A stretch of DNA of 64,000 nucleotides from Adiantum capillus-veneris (lineage: Eukaryota; Streptophyta; Polypodiopsida; Polypodiales; Pteridaceae), in contig CM043953.1 of NCBI GenBank assembly GCA_014529385.2, forward strand, positions 78,110,872 through 78,174,871, given 5' to 3'. The notes under the pieces are model-generated. The model had not been told where the DNA came from. It did no database searches and saw only the letters and a program-made list of their open reading frames with translations. The position numbers and the translations under genes were made by a program. This document shows, piece by piece, positions 39,401 through 51,567 of the stretch (position 1 is its first letter; each line of letters opens with the position of its first letter).

Positions 39401-40670
39401 TCTGAAAGAGTGTGACTGGCGCGGGGAGATTGTTCCTCCACATGTTTTAGTTTGCCATTTGGGTTATCCGATGGGTTGGAATGTATCAGCTATGCAGAAA
39501 CTGGATTGGGTGCTCCAACGTCTGCATTCCAAGTTGAATTATTGGAAATTGTCCACATGGCCACTTCCTGTGCATCTCAGGATTGTCCAATACATCCTTG
39601 TGGCTTATGTGCAGTTTTACTTGCCTTTGTTATCCTGGCCTCGGTTTCACTTGCAGTCCCTCATGTCCAATACCATTACTTGAGATTTCCTTTGCTGCAT
39701 ATCAACGTGCGGAGATGATTGCGGCCCATGACTTCTCCTCATCTTCCTTCATAACCCATATTTCTTCTCTCATGGTATTCAATTCTTCCATCATAAATGG
39801 CTGAATTTTGCCTTCTTCGAGCCGCCCACTTTTTGTTGCAAGTTCACCTTGGAAAGTTCGGATTGTGGCTTCTTGTGAAGCCGCTTGCACTTCGACGCGA
39901 AAAATCCTTTCGGATAGGTTCTTCTTCTCCTCTTTCCATTCCTCCATCTTTTGAAGAAAGGTTGCCTCCATCTCTTTCTTCCACTCCTTCACTTCAACTT
40001 CAAGTGTTGATATCTGCTTGTTGGTGATCAAGAACTTCATGTTGAGAGGGAGGCGGGCTATAGCCACTAGGGAGGCCGTGTGAAAGGGGTCAACGGGTAG
40101 CCCAATGGAGGGAGACCATGAGAGAGAGAGAGAGAGAGAGACTAAAAACAATCGGAAAAATACAAGAAACTCTAAAAAACAGCAAGAAACGCTTGTGAAA
40201 CCCTAAAAAACAGAAAAAATCAGCTTCAAAACTTTTAAAAAACAGCAAAACACATGTAAAACCCTACAAAACGGTAAAAAACAATTTCGAAACCCTAAAA
40301 AATAGCAAGAAACAGTGACAAAACCCTAAAAATCAGTAGAAAACAGTGGCAAAACCCTACTAAGCAAGAAAAAAACAGTTTCGAAACCCTAAAAACTGCA
40401 AAAAAGAGGTGGCAAAGCCCTAAGAGAGTGAGAGAGAGTCCAAACCCATGGGGGCGAGAAATGAAATGAAATGTTATATTAACGTCTTCAAAAGGCCAAA
40501 ATGACCTATGAGACCAATTTGTTACAAAACAGTGAATCTGATACCATGTCTAGCTACAAAAGAAACTAAAACAAAATACTACTGCTACAAGCTGGAACTA
40601 TGTGAATGTGAAACAATGATAGAATGGGGGGTGGAGAAATGGTGAGGATCTATCCTCATCTGCATTCTGC

Positions 40671-40726
<56 letters not shown>

Positions 40727-43379
40727 GAAATGAAATGAAATGTTATATTAACATCTTCAAAAGGCCAAAGTGACCTATGAGACCAAAAAGTTACAGTGTG
40801 GTGGATGTGATACATACAAAAAACAAAAAATGACAAAATAAAATACTATGGAATCCTAAACTGCCAAGTGTGAGCTAAGCAGCTAGGTGGGATAGCTAAA
40901 TCACAAAATATCCAGCATCAGTCGCTGGCGGATCTCATCAATCTCCTCCATGGTCAATAGCCTGACCGGGCGTCGTGCATGTCAGGCCAAAGTGATCCGA
41001 ATCCTCTGATGCAGCCTCCGTCGATGCTATGTAGTCCTCCGCAGTTGTGGGCGTCTGGATCTCCCTAGCTCGATCGCTCGGTCGATCAGTGTGCCTCTGG
41101 TGTGAGGCGACGAGCTCTCCTGTGGTAGTAGCTCCTCCAGGTCTCCAGTGTCTTGCCCTGAAGAAGTCTGTGATCTGTCTCTGAGATTGGCTAGCCTCTC
41201 TCCTCATCAGGCTCTCTCTGTGTCAGTGTAGCTCGAGCAAAAACAAGCCCATGCATCTCTGATCCTCGTACTGCATGACTCTGGAGAGTGGTCCGAAGCC
41301 CTCTCTGAATAAGCAGTGGAAGCGGCCACGTATCTCGTAGTAAACGGGGCAGTGGCAAGTGTAGTGCAACTCTGTCTCAGGCTCCATGTCACACAGGAGG
41401 CATGTCCTAGCCTCTGCTGGTACTCCACTGTATCTCCCAGTCTCGATCCGCAGTTGGTGTGAAGATGTGCGTATCTGACCAATAGCACATCGTATCCCAT
41501 GAGACAAGTGGGTGTCCATGTCTCTTGGCCTCGTCACAAAACCGTCCTCCATAAGCTGGAGAAGATGCTCTCTGTAGAAAGCTATCTTCGTGCCCAACTC
41601 CTGTGCTGGCTGTATCCATGTCCTCCTGGTGTCTAGCTGAGTCAGGTCCTGGCGGATGAGCCCGGTGATCTCGGACTGTGTAAGAGTCAGAGAGGGTGCA
41701 TCCAGTGAGTACTAGAAGGGGGGCAATCTGTCTATGTTGAACCCATGCGCCTGAAACCATGATGTCATTTCCCCATACCTGCATGTTGTATCTCCCCGCA
41801 TGGCTAATTGTCGAGAGGACTCAAGTGCAAGGCGGGCATATCTGTCTCTGGGAAGTTCCCACATGCGGTGTATGAGGGAGACAGATCTGGTGAGGGTCTC
41901 CACCACTAGTGGGGGGGCAGCTAGCTCTGCCCGGATAATGGCACGTCGTACTGAAGCTTTGGCTCTAATGAGCCGCGAGATCATAGAGACTAGTGGCTTC
42001 TCCATGTCCCCCCATCCATCAGTGCAACCTGAGGCCTTGGGACTGAGGCTGGGGATAGTTAATGATTTTTTACAAAGTCTATGTTATGCTCGTGATACAT
42101 GAAGCTTTCCATCTTCATTGCATCACCTAGGTCACAAGGAACACAAAGATTGTATTGTACCAAGTCTCTCTCGATGGGAGAAACTATAATACAAATGCCT
42201 ATTGGAGGGGGGACCGGCTCCACATAAATCCGGTCCTCCCATGATGGTCCAATGAAGGTCCCCAGATCTCAGCTCCATAGAGCAATGCAGAAGCCACCAA
42301 AGTGTCAAAGAGCCAGAGCTTCGTCCGAGGCTCCTAAAACTGATCATGTGAACACATCCTCTCCAATCTACCCAATGCTGTGTGGGCTCTGGTCAGTCTA
42401 GTCTCTGCTGCTCTCCTCAATGAAAATGCTGGTCCACTGAAAACCACTCCAAGGTAAGTGTAAGCATCTATATACTCCATTGTCTCCTGGCCGTCTGTGA
42501 ATGCGGGCGCTGACCTCCTGATCCAGTGTGGGGTGGTATTAAATACCATGACCTTGGTTTTACCAAGGTTGGCAGACAAACCACTTTCATGGGCGAACCT
42601 ATGCAAAGCATCCAAGTGACGTTGCATCCCTTCGGAGAGTCGGAGATCAACACAATATCATCAGCATATAACAATAATGGAATCCATGTCCTTGCTAGCT
42701 GTGTACCTCTATCACCATCTCTCTCAATGTAGTCAGAAACCTCATCCACATACATACCAAATAGAGTAGGAGAGAGCGGGCAACCCTGGTTCACTCCAAT
42801 AGTGGAGTGAACCGCTGTAGATAGGCCCTCTGTGCCATGACATAATCCATTGTGCTGGCTCCATGTCTGTGTGGAAAGCATGTAAAATCTTTGTAGGCCA
42901 TTCAAGATGACCAATCCATGTGCAGTCCCCATGTCTATCAAGTGTCGTCCATACTCAGTATGTTCCCCATCCTATGATAGTCTGGATAGGCCCGTCTCTG
43001 CAACATCCAGCTCTCTCATCATCTCCTCTGAAGTATCATAAAAAATTGTCTGATGATGGGCAGTCCTAGCATTGAAGTCCCCTAAAATGATGATGTCACC
43101 ATCTCTAGAGAACTCCCAGATGTCATCATCCAAAATAGAAAAGGGGGACTGTCCTCTAGGTTGTGCATACATTGACGTACTCGGGGGAAAGTAGCAAATA
43201 GCAATGTAAAGATCTCAGTCTCACCCACATGTACCTAGCTTGCTCATCCCTGCGAGCTATATGTATCAATGGCTGTATCTCCTCCTTGAATAACACTGCC
43301 ACTCCTCCTGAACCCTACCCTCTGTGCTCTGATCGTGTCTCCTGTCTACAGGTGGTCTCCCATCTGTATCCACTAATGG

Positions 43380-43455
<76 letters not shown>

Positions 43456-46400
43456 AATGAAATGAAATGAAATGAAATGTTATATTAACGTCTTCAAAAG
43501 GCCAAAGTGACCTATGAGATCAGAAAGTTACAGTGCGGTGTATCTGATACAAAGTCAGATTAACAAAATAAATTAAGCTAGGATAACAAGATATAAATAC
43601 CGCGGAATCCTAAACTAAGCTGATAGGTGTGAAAGGTGAAAGGCGTGAAATGTGTGAACTAAGCAGTACAATGTGTAGACAATATGGGAGGGAAGTAGAG
43701 ATCCATCTTCATAGAGATCCATCTTCATCTGCACTCTGGACGACAAGAAAGTATGGCTCGAATCCTTTGCTGTAGCCTCCTTCGAAACTGTGTAGCTCCT
43801 CTTCTCCATCGGGGTCGTCTAGATCTGCCTAGCTCCAATGCTCGGTCTATGAGAATGCCAGTAGTGCTGGCAGACCTCTCCACTGTTGGTTGCTCCTCTG
43901 TCTGTTCTTCTGGGTGTACAAGATCTAGTGGAAAGAAATCTGTGATCTGTCTCTGGGGTTGTCTCTCTTCAACTCTCCTCAGTAAAGTTTCTCTATGCTT
44001 GTGTAACTCAAGTAGATATAGCCCAAGACATCTCTGATCCTCATAAGTCATGACCCTAGATAGAGGCCCAAAACCTTCTCTGAATAGACAATAAAAACGG
44101 CCTCATATCTCATAGTACACTGTGCAATGACATATGTAATGTACCTCTGTCTCTGACTCTAGATGGCATAAGCGGCATATCCTGCTATCTGCTGGTGTCC
44201 CTCTGAATCTGCGAGTCTCAATCTCGAGCTAATGTGAGGACGTGCGTATCTGGCCAATGGCACAACGCAAACCATGAGAAAGATGCATGTCCATATAGCT
44301 AGGTCGAATCACAAACCCATCCTCCGTGAGGTGGAGAAGATGCTCTCTATAGAAAGCCATCTTTGTGCCCAACTGCTGTATCGGCTCTATCCATGTCCTC
44401 CTCGTGTCCAGCTGGATCAGATCCTGACGAATGAGTCTATTAATTTCTACCCGCGTCAAAGACCTCAAGGGTGCCTGTAGAGAGTATTGAAAAGAAGGCA
44501 ACCTGTCCATGGTGAAACCATGTGTCTGAAACCATGATGCCATTTGTGCATACTAGCATGATGTATCCCCATTAAGAGCTAATTGTCTGTCTAGAGCCAC
44601 CCTGGCATATCTGTCTTTGGTAGTATCCCACAGACTGTGTACAAAGGAGACTGATCTGGTAAGCGCCTCAATCTCCATAGGGGGGGCAGCTAATTCCGCT
44701 CGAATGATATCATGCGGTACGGAAGCCTTGGGCTCTAATCAGTCGAGAGATCATAGATACCAGGGGCTTCTCCATACGCCTCCAACCATCCTGGCCTACA
44801 GAAGGTCCCCAAACCTGCACCCCATATAACATAGTAGAGGCAACCAAAGTATCAAAGAGCCATAACTTTGTCCTAGGTTCTTGGAACTGAATCTGCGAAC
44901 ACATCCTCTCCATTCCTCCCAGAGCCGCACCAGCTCTAGTTAGTCTAGTCTTTGCTGCTCTTCTCAAAGAAAATCTCGTCCCAGTAAAGACTACCCCCAG
45001 GTAAGTGTATGCATCTATATACTCCACAATCTCCTAACCATATTTGAAAGTAGGTACTGATCTCCTGACCCATTGCGGTGTGGTGTTAAACACCATAACC
45101 TTGGTTTTACCTAGGTTGCACACAATCCACTATCCTCTGCAAAACTGCGTAGTGCATCCAAATGTCGTTGCATACCTTCTGGTGAGTCAGATATCAGACC
45201 TGATGTGTGGGGCCAATATGCGACATCAATATATACGGAGAGAGAAATGAAATGAAATGAAATGATATATTAACGTCTACAAGAGGCCAAAATGACCTAT
45301 GAGACCAACTGATTACAATGATGAGTCTAGTACCAAGTCTGGGTACAAACAAGAAAACTACAAACAAAGAAATGATAGGAGTGCTACCGACTCCTATGGG
45401 TGGCTGGTAGGCTGAGCAATGGTATCATGCCATAAAGGTACAAAGTGGGGATAAGTGTCACCATGATACAATATAGCAGTAGCATGAAGCCTATCCCGAT
45501 CGACATTCTGGGTGTCGTGCTAGAATCCTGTGGATCCTCTGCCGCAATCTCCGCTGGTGCTGCGTGGCCCCCCTCCTCAGTCGCGGTCGTCTCGATCTCC
45601 CTAACTCAATAGCTCGATCAATGAGAGTACCGCTGATGTGTGTATGGGTGGGAACCGAGCTCTCTGGTGGTGGTGTCCTCTCTGACTCTGTGGTACTCAG
45701 ACTGAAGAAATCTGAGATGCGTCTCTGGGACTGTCTCTGTCTTTGCCCATTCAATAGAGCGTCTCTATGTCTCTGAATCTCAAGTAGGAATAATCCGAGA
45801 CATCTTTGATCCTGATATCTCATGACTCTGTCTAACGAGTCAAAACCATCTCTGAATAGACAATGAAAGCGTCCCCGTATCTCATAGTAGACTGTGCAGC
45901 GACATATGTAGTGAAACTCTGTCTCTGGCTCTGCATGGCATAACTGACATATCCTACTGTCTGCTGGTATGCCTCTGAATCTACCTGTCTCAATCCCAAG
46001 CTGGTGTGAAGATGTGCGAATCTGGCCAATAGCACATCGTAACCTATGAGATAGATGTGTGTCCATGTAACTGGGCCGTGTGACAAATCCGTCTGTCGTG
46101 AGTTGAAGAAGATGTTCTCTATAGAAAACCCTCTTCGTACCCAATTCCCGTGATGGTTCTATCTCCTCTTGCTATCAAGCTGGATAAGATCCTGCCGAAT
46201 GAGTCTAGTAGTCTCCATCCGCGTAAGAGCCAAGGATGGTGCATCAAGAGAATACTGGAAAGGGGGCAGCCTGTCCATGCTGAAACCATGCCTCTGAAAC
46301 CATGAGCTCATCTGTGCGTACCAACATGATGTATCTCCCTGTAATGCCAGCTGTCTGGATGACTCGAGAGCAAGCCTGGCATACCTGTCCCTGGTGGTGT

Positions 46401-46492
46401 CCCATAAGCTGTGTACAAATGATACTGATCTGGTGAGTGCCTCAACCTCCATAGGTGGGGCAGCCAGCTCCGCTCGTATGATGTCATGTGGG

Positions 46493-46542
<50 letters not shown>

Positions 46543-49500
46543 TGTCTAATGTTTTCTATTGCAACCTCCTGAGTTTACGCTTCGTAAATGGTCTTGCAGC
46601 TACTATGCGACGAGTGTCCAGTTTTGAAGCTCTTCAGATAACTACCAAGTGAGTAGATGGACATTTGCAATTTGCCACTCATTATATTTGTTGGATGAAG
46701 TGTTCTCTCTATGTTTCATGTTGTTTAATAGAATCCAGGAAATCCTCTTCTAACCACATCTTTGTCAAGCAAAATTACTGGACGGTGGTGAAATAAAACC
46801 TTTAGTGAAGAAAGCTTCTTTGAAGTCCTGTGCTACAAAATCACAAGACCACACAAAAATCGAATCCCCTAGATAGTGAATTATGTAAGAGAGAGGACTT
46901 TAGTTGGGCTTCATGGGGTTACATGACTACCATTGTGTGATTACCAAGGAGGACACAAAACAAAGATGGGTATCCTAGGTTTGTGGCATATCATCCATCC
47001 TGCAGGATGGAGCAGGTGATCTTTCTATGTTTCCTAGATAAGAATGCAATCAAGTTTCAATGCGCTGCCTCCTGTCTAGCTCTACATTGTATGTGCAACT
47101 CCTCAACTTGTGTTGTATGAAAGTCTGAAAAGGCAAAAGATCTTTCTATGTTTGCTGAATGAAAACAAGGTCCTAGTCACTGCAAGTTCTCAATCTGTGC
47201 CACATGAACCACCAGAAGACCAAGTCTCGGTGGTTGGGATCCCTCTGGAATGGTAAGTCATGTGAAACTTGTGTGCAGCATTGGTGTGGACATGCCAGCC
47301 TGTATGAGCAGTTTTCATGTTGGGCTGCACAGACAAGAAGCAGGTTCATGGAATGAACGACAACATATCTGCGTTTGCGGAACCAGGCTGCTACAAATGA
47401 GCAGAAAGATCACAAAAAGAGATTCATGTCAACTTCTTGAGAAAGCCAAATTGACCTATGGGACGAAACTTACATCCTTGTCTGATATATGGGACCAAAT
47501 TTACATTCGTACGTAATGTATGAGTACCTTAATCTGCTACCACGGCGTGGAGATCTCATTGGCACCTACATGAGTCTCCCAAGGCAGCTGCTTCAGTGGC
47601 TTAAAAGGCAGCTGGATCCCCACAGTAAGATTTCTTTTACGTGGCCTCCATGCTCTACCAAATGTGAGTGGTGATCCAGTGGGTGGGTCAGGCAATGAGT
47701 GTAGTACTCAGGGCTGTCAAATTACTGCTTTATTTTCCACCAGATGGGACATCTTTGAAGGATTTCCCTTGTCGAAAGTCTTGTCTGGCTCAACAGTCCA
47801 CAATAAGTTGTAGAGCCATCAGGGATGACACCAGCTCCATTTGCATCTACCTCGGCAGCACAGGCAACCACAGCTCCGGGTTGGGACAATCAAGGGTGGT
47901 GCCTCATGGCTGCAGGAGGGTTCAGTAGGGGCGCCGCCCTGAGCCTTAGGTGAGTGTGCAGCCGCCAGTCTCGAGTTCCCATAGTGAACTGATGGCTGGG
48001 ACCTGTTGGGACATCATGAGCAGTCCACACAAGAGAATACCGTTCAGCAATCTGTACCACCGTGTGCTACCTCAGCTGACCCTTTAGGCAGTTCTTTCCT
48101 CCCTTCGCAGCCTCCACTTTCTTCCTTGCCGCCACCAGCTTCCAGCTCCATTCACCACCCTCTCCAGTGCCCGCAACCACCTCAACTATCCCGCCCTCTG
48201 ATATCACTATAATACATCTGTGAGTTGTGCATTTGTCGGGGCCCTGGGGAGTGAAGCCGCTCCAACGGCCATGGAGCACCGACAATAGGATATTACTAAG
48301 GATTTCTTGAATGATTTCTGGTCTGGACTATTCGCTAGGCTTGCAGGATTACAGTTTCCAGACACCATCTTGCATGTTGAAAGGGCTAATGTCAAAGTGT
48401 TATAGATGTGTCCCTGGTATCTTCATCTTTGAAGTAGAATAGGGTATGTAGTGATCCTCTCGCACAGTTGACTAATATGATCCTTTGGACAATCTACAGT
48501 GAGCTATTTGTGCTTGTCTGAAACCGCAATTGTGGGAGGTGTGCACTTGTTCAATGATGGCACATGATATATAATGCCTTCATGTATCCCTGTTCCAGAG
48601 TCAATGAAGAAAAGAGAAGAACATAGAAGATGGTCTTTGTAGAAAGCCATTTTCTTGAAAAGATTGAGCTTTATCTTGGCTATGTATTCATTCTGGTGAC
48701 ATACTCTCTGACGACCTTATGGGGACTCTGTCGGAGTCACAGGAAGGCATTCAGTGTTTCCCCATATTGCTTGTACATGGACCTATGGTCGATTTTATAT
48801 AATGCCAGGGTCAGAAGCCCCACATTTTTACCCCAAAAAAAAAGGCATTGAATCAATGATCTTAGCATATAGTTTACACCTCGTGTTGGCTGCTAAGGGT
48901 GCTCGAGGACTCTAATGCTAGGGTCAAATGTTTTTGTCATGGAAGCTTTTGAAATGTCTCACCTCCACCTCCATCTCTATTCAACGCATGCCATATGGCA
49001 TGAATGATTTTGATGGATCATGTTTGCGATATCATATGTGTTTTAGGGTTGTCTTCGCCCGCCATAGCCAAGCTCACTTCTAAGTTTTGAAAGTCACAGC
49101 CTGTATTCCCCCCCTTATGGATGTCTGGGTATGTCTCTCCCAAACCGAAACAAGACATTTTTTGGGAGAGCCATAGACCTGTCATCTGCAACGTTGCTGT
49201 CAAAGAGCCCCTGGCATCAAATTGGGTTAAGTTCTGTTTGTGTGGCTGTTGAATTAGAGTGGGAAGAAATTTCTTTATTTCAGTTGCTATGATTTGATTT
49301 AAGTCTCGTTTCAATCAAAAGCAAGTCATTTTCCCTTGAACGGTGGCAGGTCAGGGCAAACAGACTTTGTAAGACTGGACCAGGATATTCTCACACCCTT
49401 AGCTGGAAAGAAGAAGCTCTATACCTTTGAGACTACAGAATTTTGGGAGCAGATAAAGACACCTGGGTACTTGTCTTGTTTTGCTGATTTCAATCTTTTA

Positions 49501-50869
49501 TACTTGATTTTGGAATGCTGTGTTGATTGGGCTTACCGCAGAATTTTTCAGCATGTCGTTAAGGTGCTCGGCTCTTTACCTTGCACAATATCGACAAACC
49601 GCACCAGAGTTCTTAGCAAAAGGGGATGGTGTGAGAAGTGCAACGTACATCGGAGATGTTTATGTTCATCCTTCTGCAAAAGTTCACCCCACAGCTAAGG
49701 TTATAATCATTTGCATTCAATTGAATGTGGCTGTGAATGTATCTGTGCAAGTTCTTCGGTTTATGTTTAATGGTGTAATTGGCATATGCCCTGTCAACTA
49801 GCTTTGTGTAGCTCTTTCCGTTTCTTCGTTCAGTACACTGCGTAATGGCAAAGTCTACCCTGCACCTCCAGAGCCATGGTAGAAACTCACTACATAGACC
49901 TTTGTTTGAATGTATGCTCGTACATGTGTGCATGTGGTGAAAATTGTAGTATGGATGCAGAAAAAGATTTGAGTACTAGAAGATTATAAACTGGATTGCC
50001 AGTGAGATGAAGTTTTGAAAAGGTAACGTGCAGCTAACGGAAAACTGAAATAAGACAGAAGACCTTAATAGAACTATCTGAAATCAAGTAAGTCTTTAGA
50101 AGATAGATACATCTTGGATCATGAGTGTTAATCTTGTAAAGAAGGCTAAGACATGATTAAATAATTTATTTAATTAAGAGTCAAGACAGCCGAAATCTGA
50201 AAGGAGAGTGGAACCCTTGTGCTGACTCCTTTGCCTATTTGGCCCATCCCCAAAATAGCAGCATGGAGAGAAAGGATAAGAAACCTTTTCCCCTTTCTGG
50301 TAAAGATGATGGGATCTCACACTGCAGTGCTTCGGATGCTGGGAAGCTGGTGAGTGCCGGAAATCATGCAATCGATGTCTTCGCTCTCCACACACCAGAA
50401 GAACCTCATTGCTGCGTGTGGCACAGAGGATGAGTCACTTGCCATGTGGCATGTGCACCGCTCCACAATATGTCTAACATCTCTGAAGCGCTCGCTGTCA
50501 CGTCCCCTTGAAAACGTGTTTCCGCTTCTTATTACGTGTTTCCCGTGTTCCCATGTATTGATCTTGCTACTACTATGGCATGTAGAGTGTTGGATTTTAT
50601 ATTGATACCTTGTTCTAGACCCACTATTAGGCATGAATGACAAAATTAGGACTATTAAAAAGTTTAGTCATCAGTACTATGCATGATGAAGCTGGTGTTA
50701 TATAGGCGTGTTTTTCAGTAGCTTGCTTTTCAAATGAATTTGAGCTTTTCCTGGATCCATCCGGTGTATATGCATGTTGGACATTCCAATCATCATACTA
50801 ATCAAATGTCAACAATTCAAAAGAATACAGTGAAATGTGTGTCCATGCATGCGTTTTTGTGCACGTGCG

Positions 50870-50924
<55 letters not shown>

Positions 50925-51529
50925 CTTTTTTGTAATCAATACAATTACACCTTATGGAAAAAAACTGAGACAGAGATGGTTTGGAATTGATAGGTGGGTC
51001 CAAATGTCTCCATCTCTGCAAATGCTCGTGTTGGTCCCGGTGTAAGACTGATAGGATGTATCTTACTAGATGGTGTGGAGGTGAAGGTATATATTTGAAC
51101 TTCTTTTCCCTCTGCCTTTTTGATAACTAACAGATTTCCAAGCATGCCTCTCATGGCAACCTCTCTATGCTGCATGATTATAGGAAAATGCTGTGATAAT
51201 GCATTCTATCATTGGATGGAAGTCCTCCATTGGAAGATGGGCAAGAGTACAGGTGAGTCCTCTTGATGTGGCTTGATGGCTCTATGTTCACACTAACATG
51301 ATCGTTTGTCACAGGGAATCGGCAATTATGCTGCCAAATTGGGAATAACAATACTTGGTAAGGCGATTGTGTGTGTGTGCGCGCGCGCCCACACGCGGGC
51401 GTGCATGTGTGCTACTTTTATTGCTTTTAAGTTTCAAACTTTGGATAGTGATGCAATATTCTTCATGGGTTTTTCTCGTTTTGAGGTTTCCCATCAATAG
51501 TAACATGCATCTTTACTACAAAGAAAATA

Positions 51530-51567
<38 letters not shown>

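Noticed and set aside
48006-48400. Pro/Ser-rich ORF and following frame as a gene in intron 8
   Set aside because: No domain, no splice support, and it lies within an intron fixed by flanking exons.
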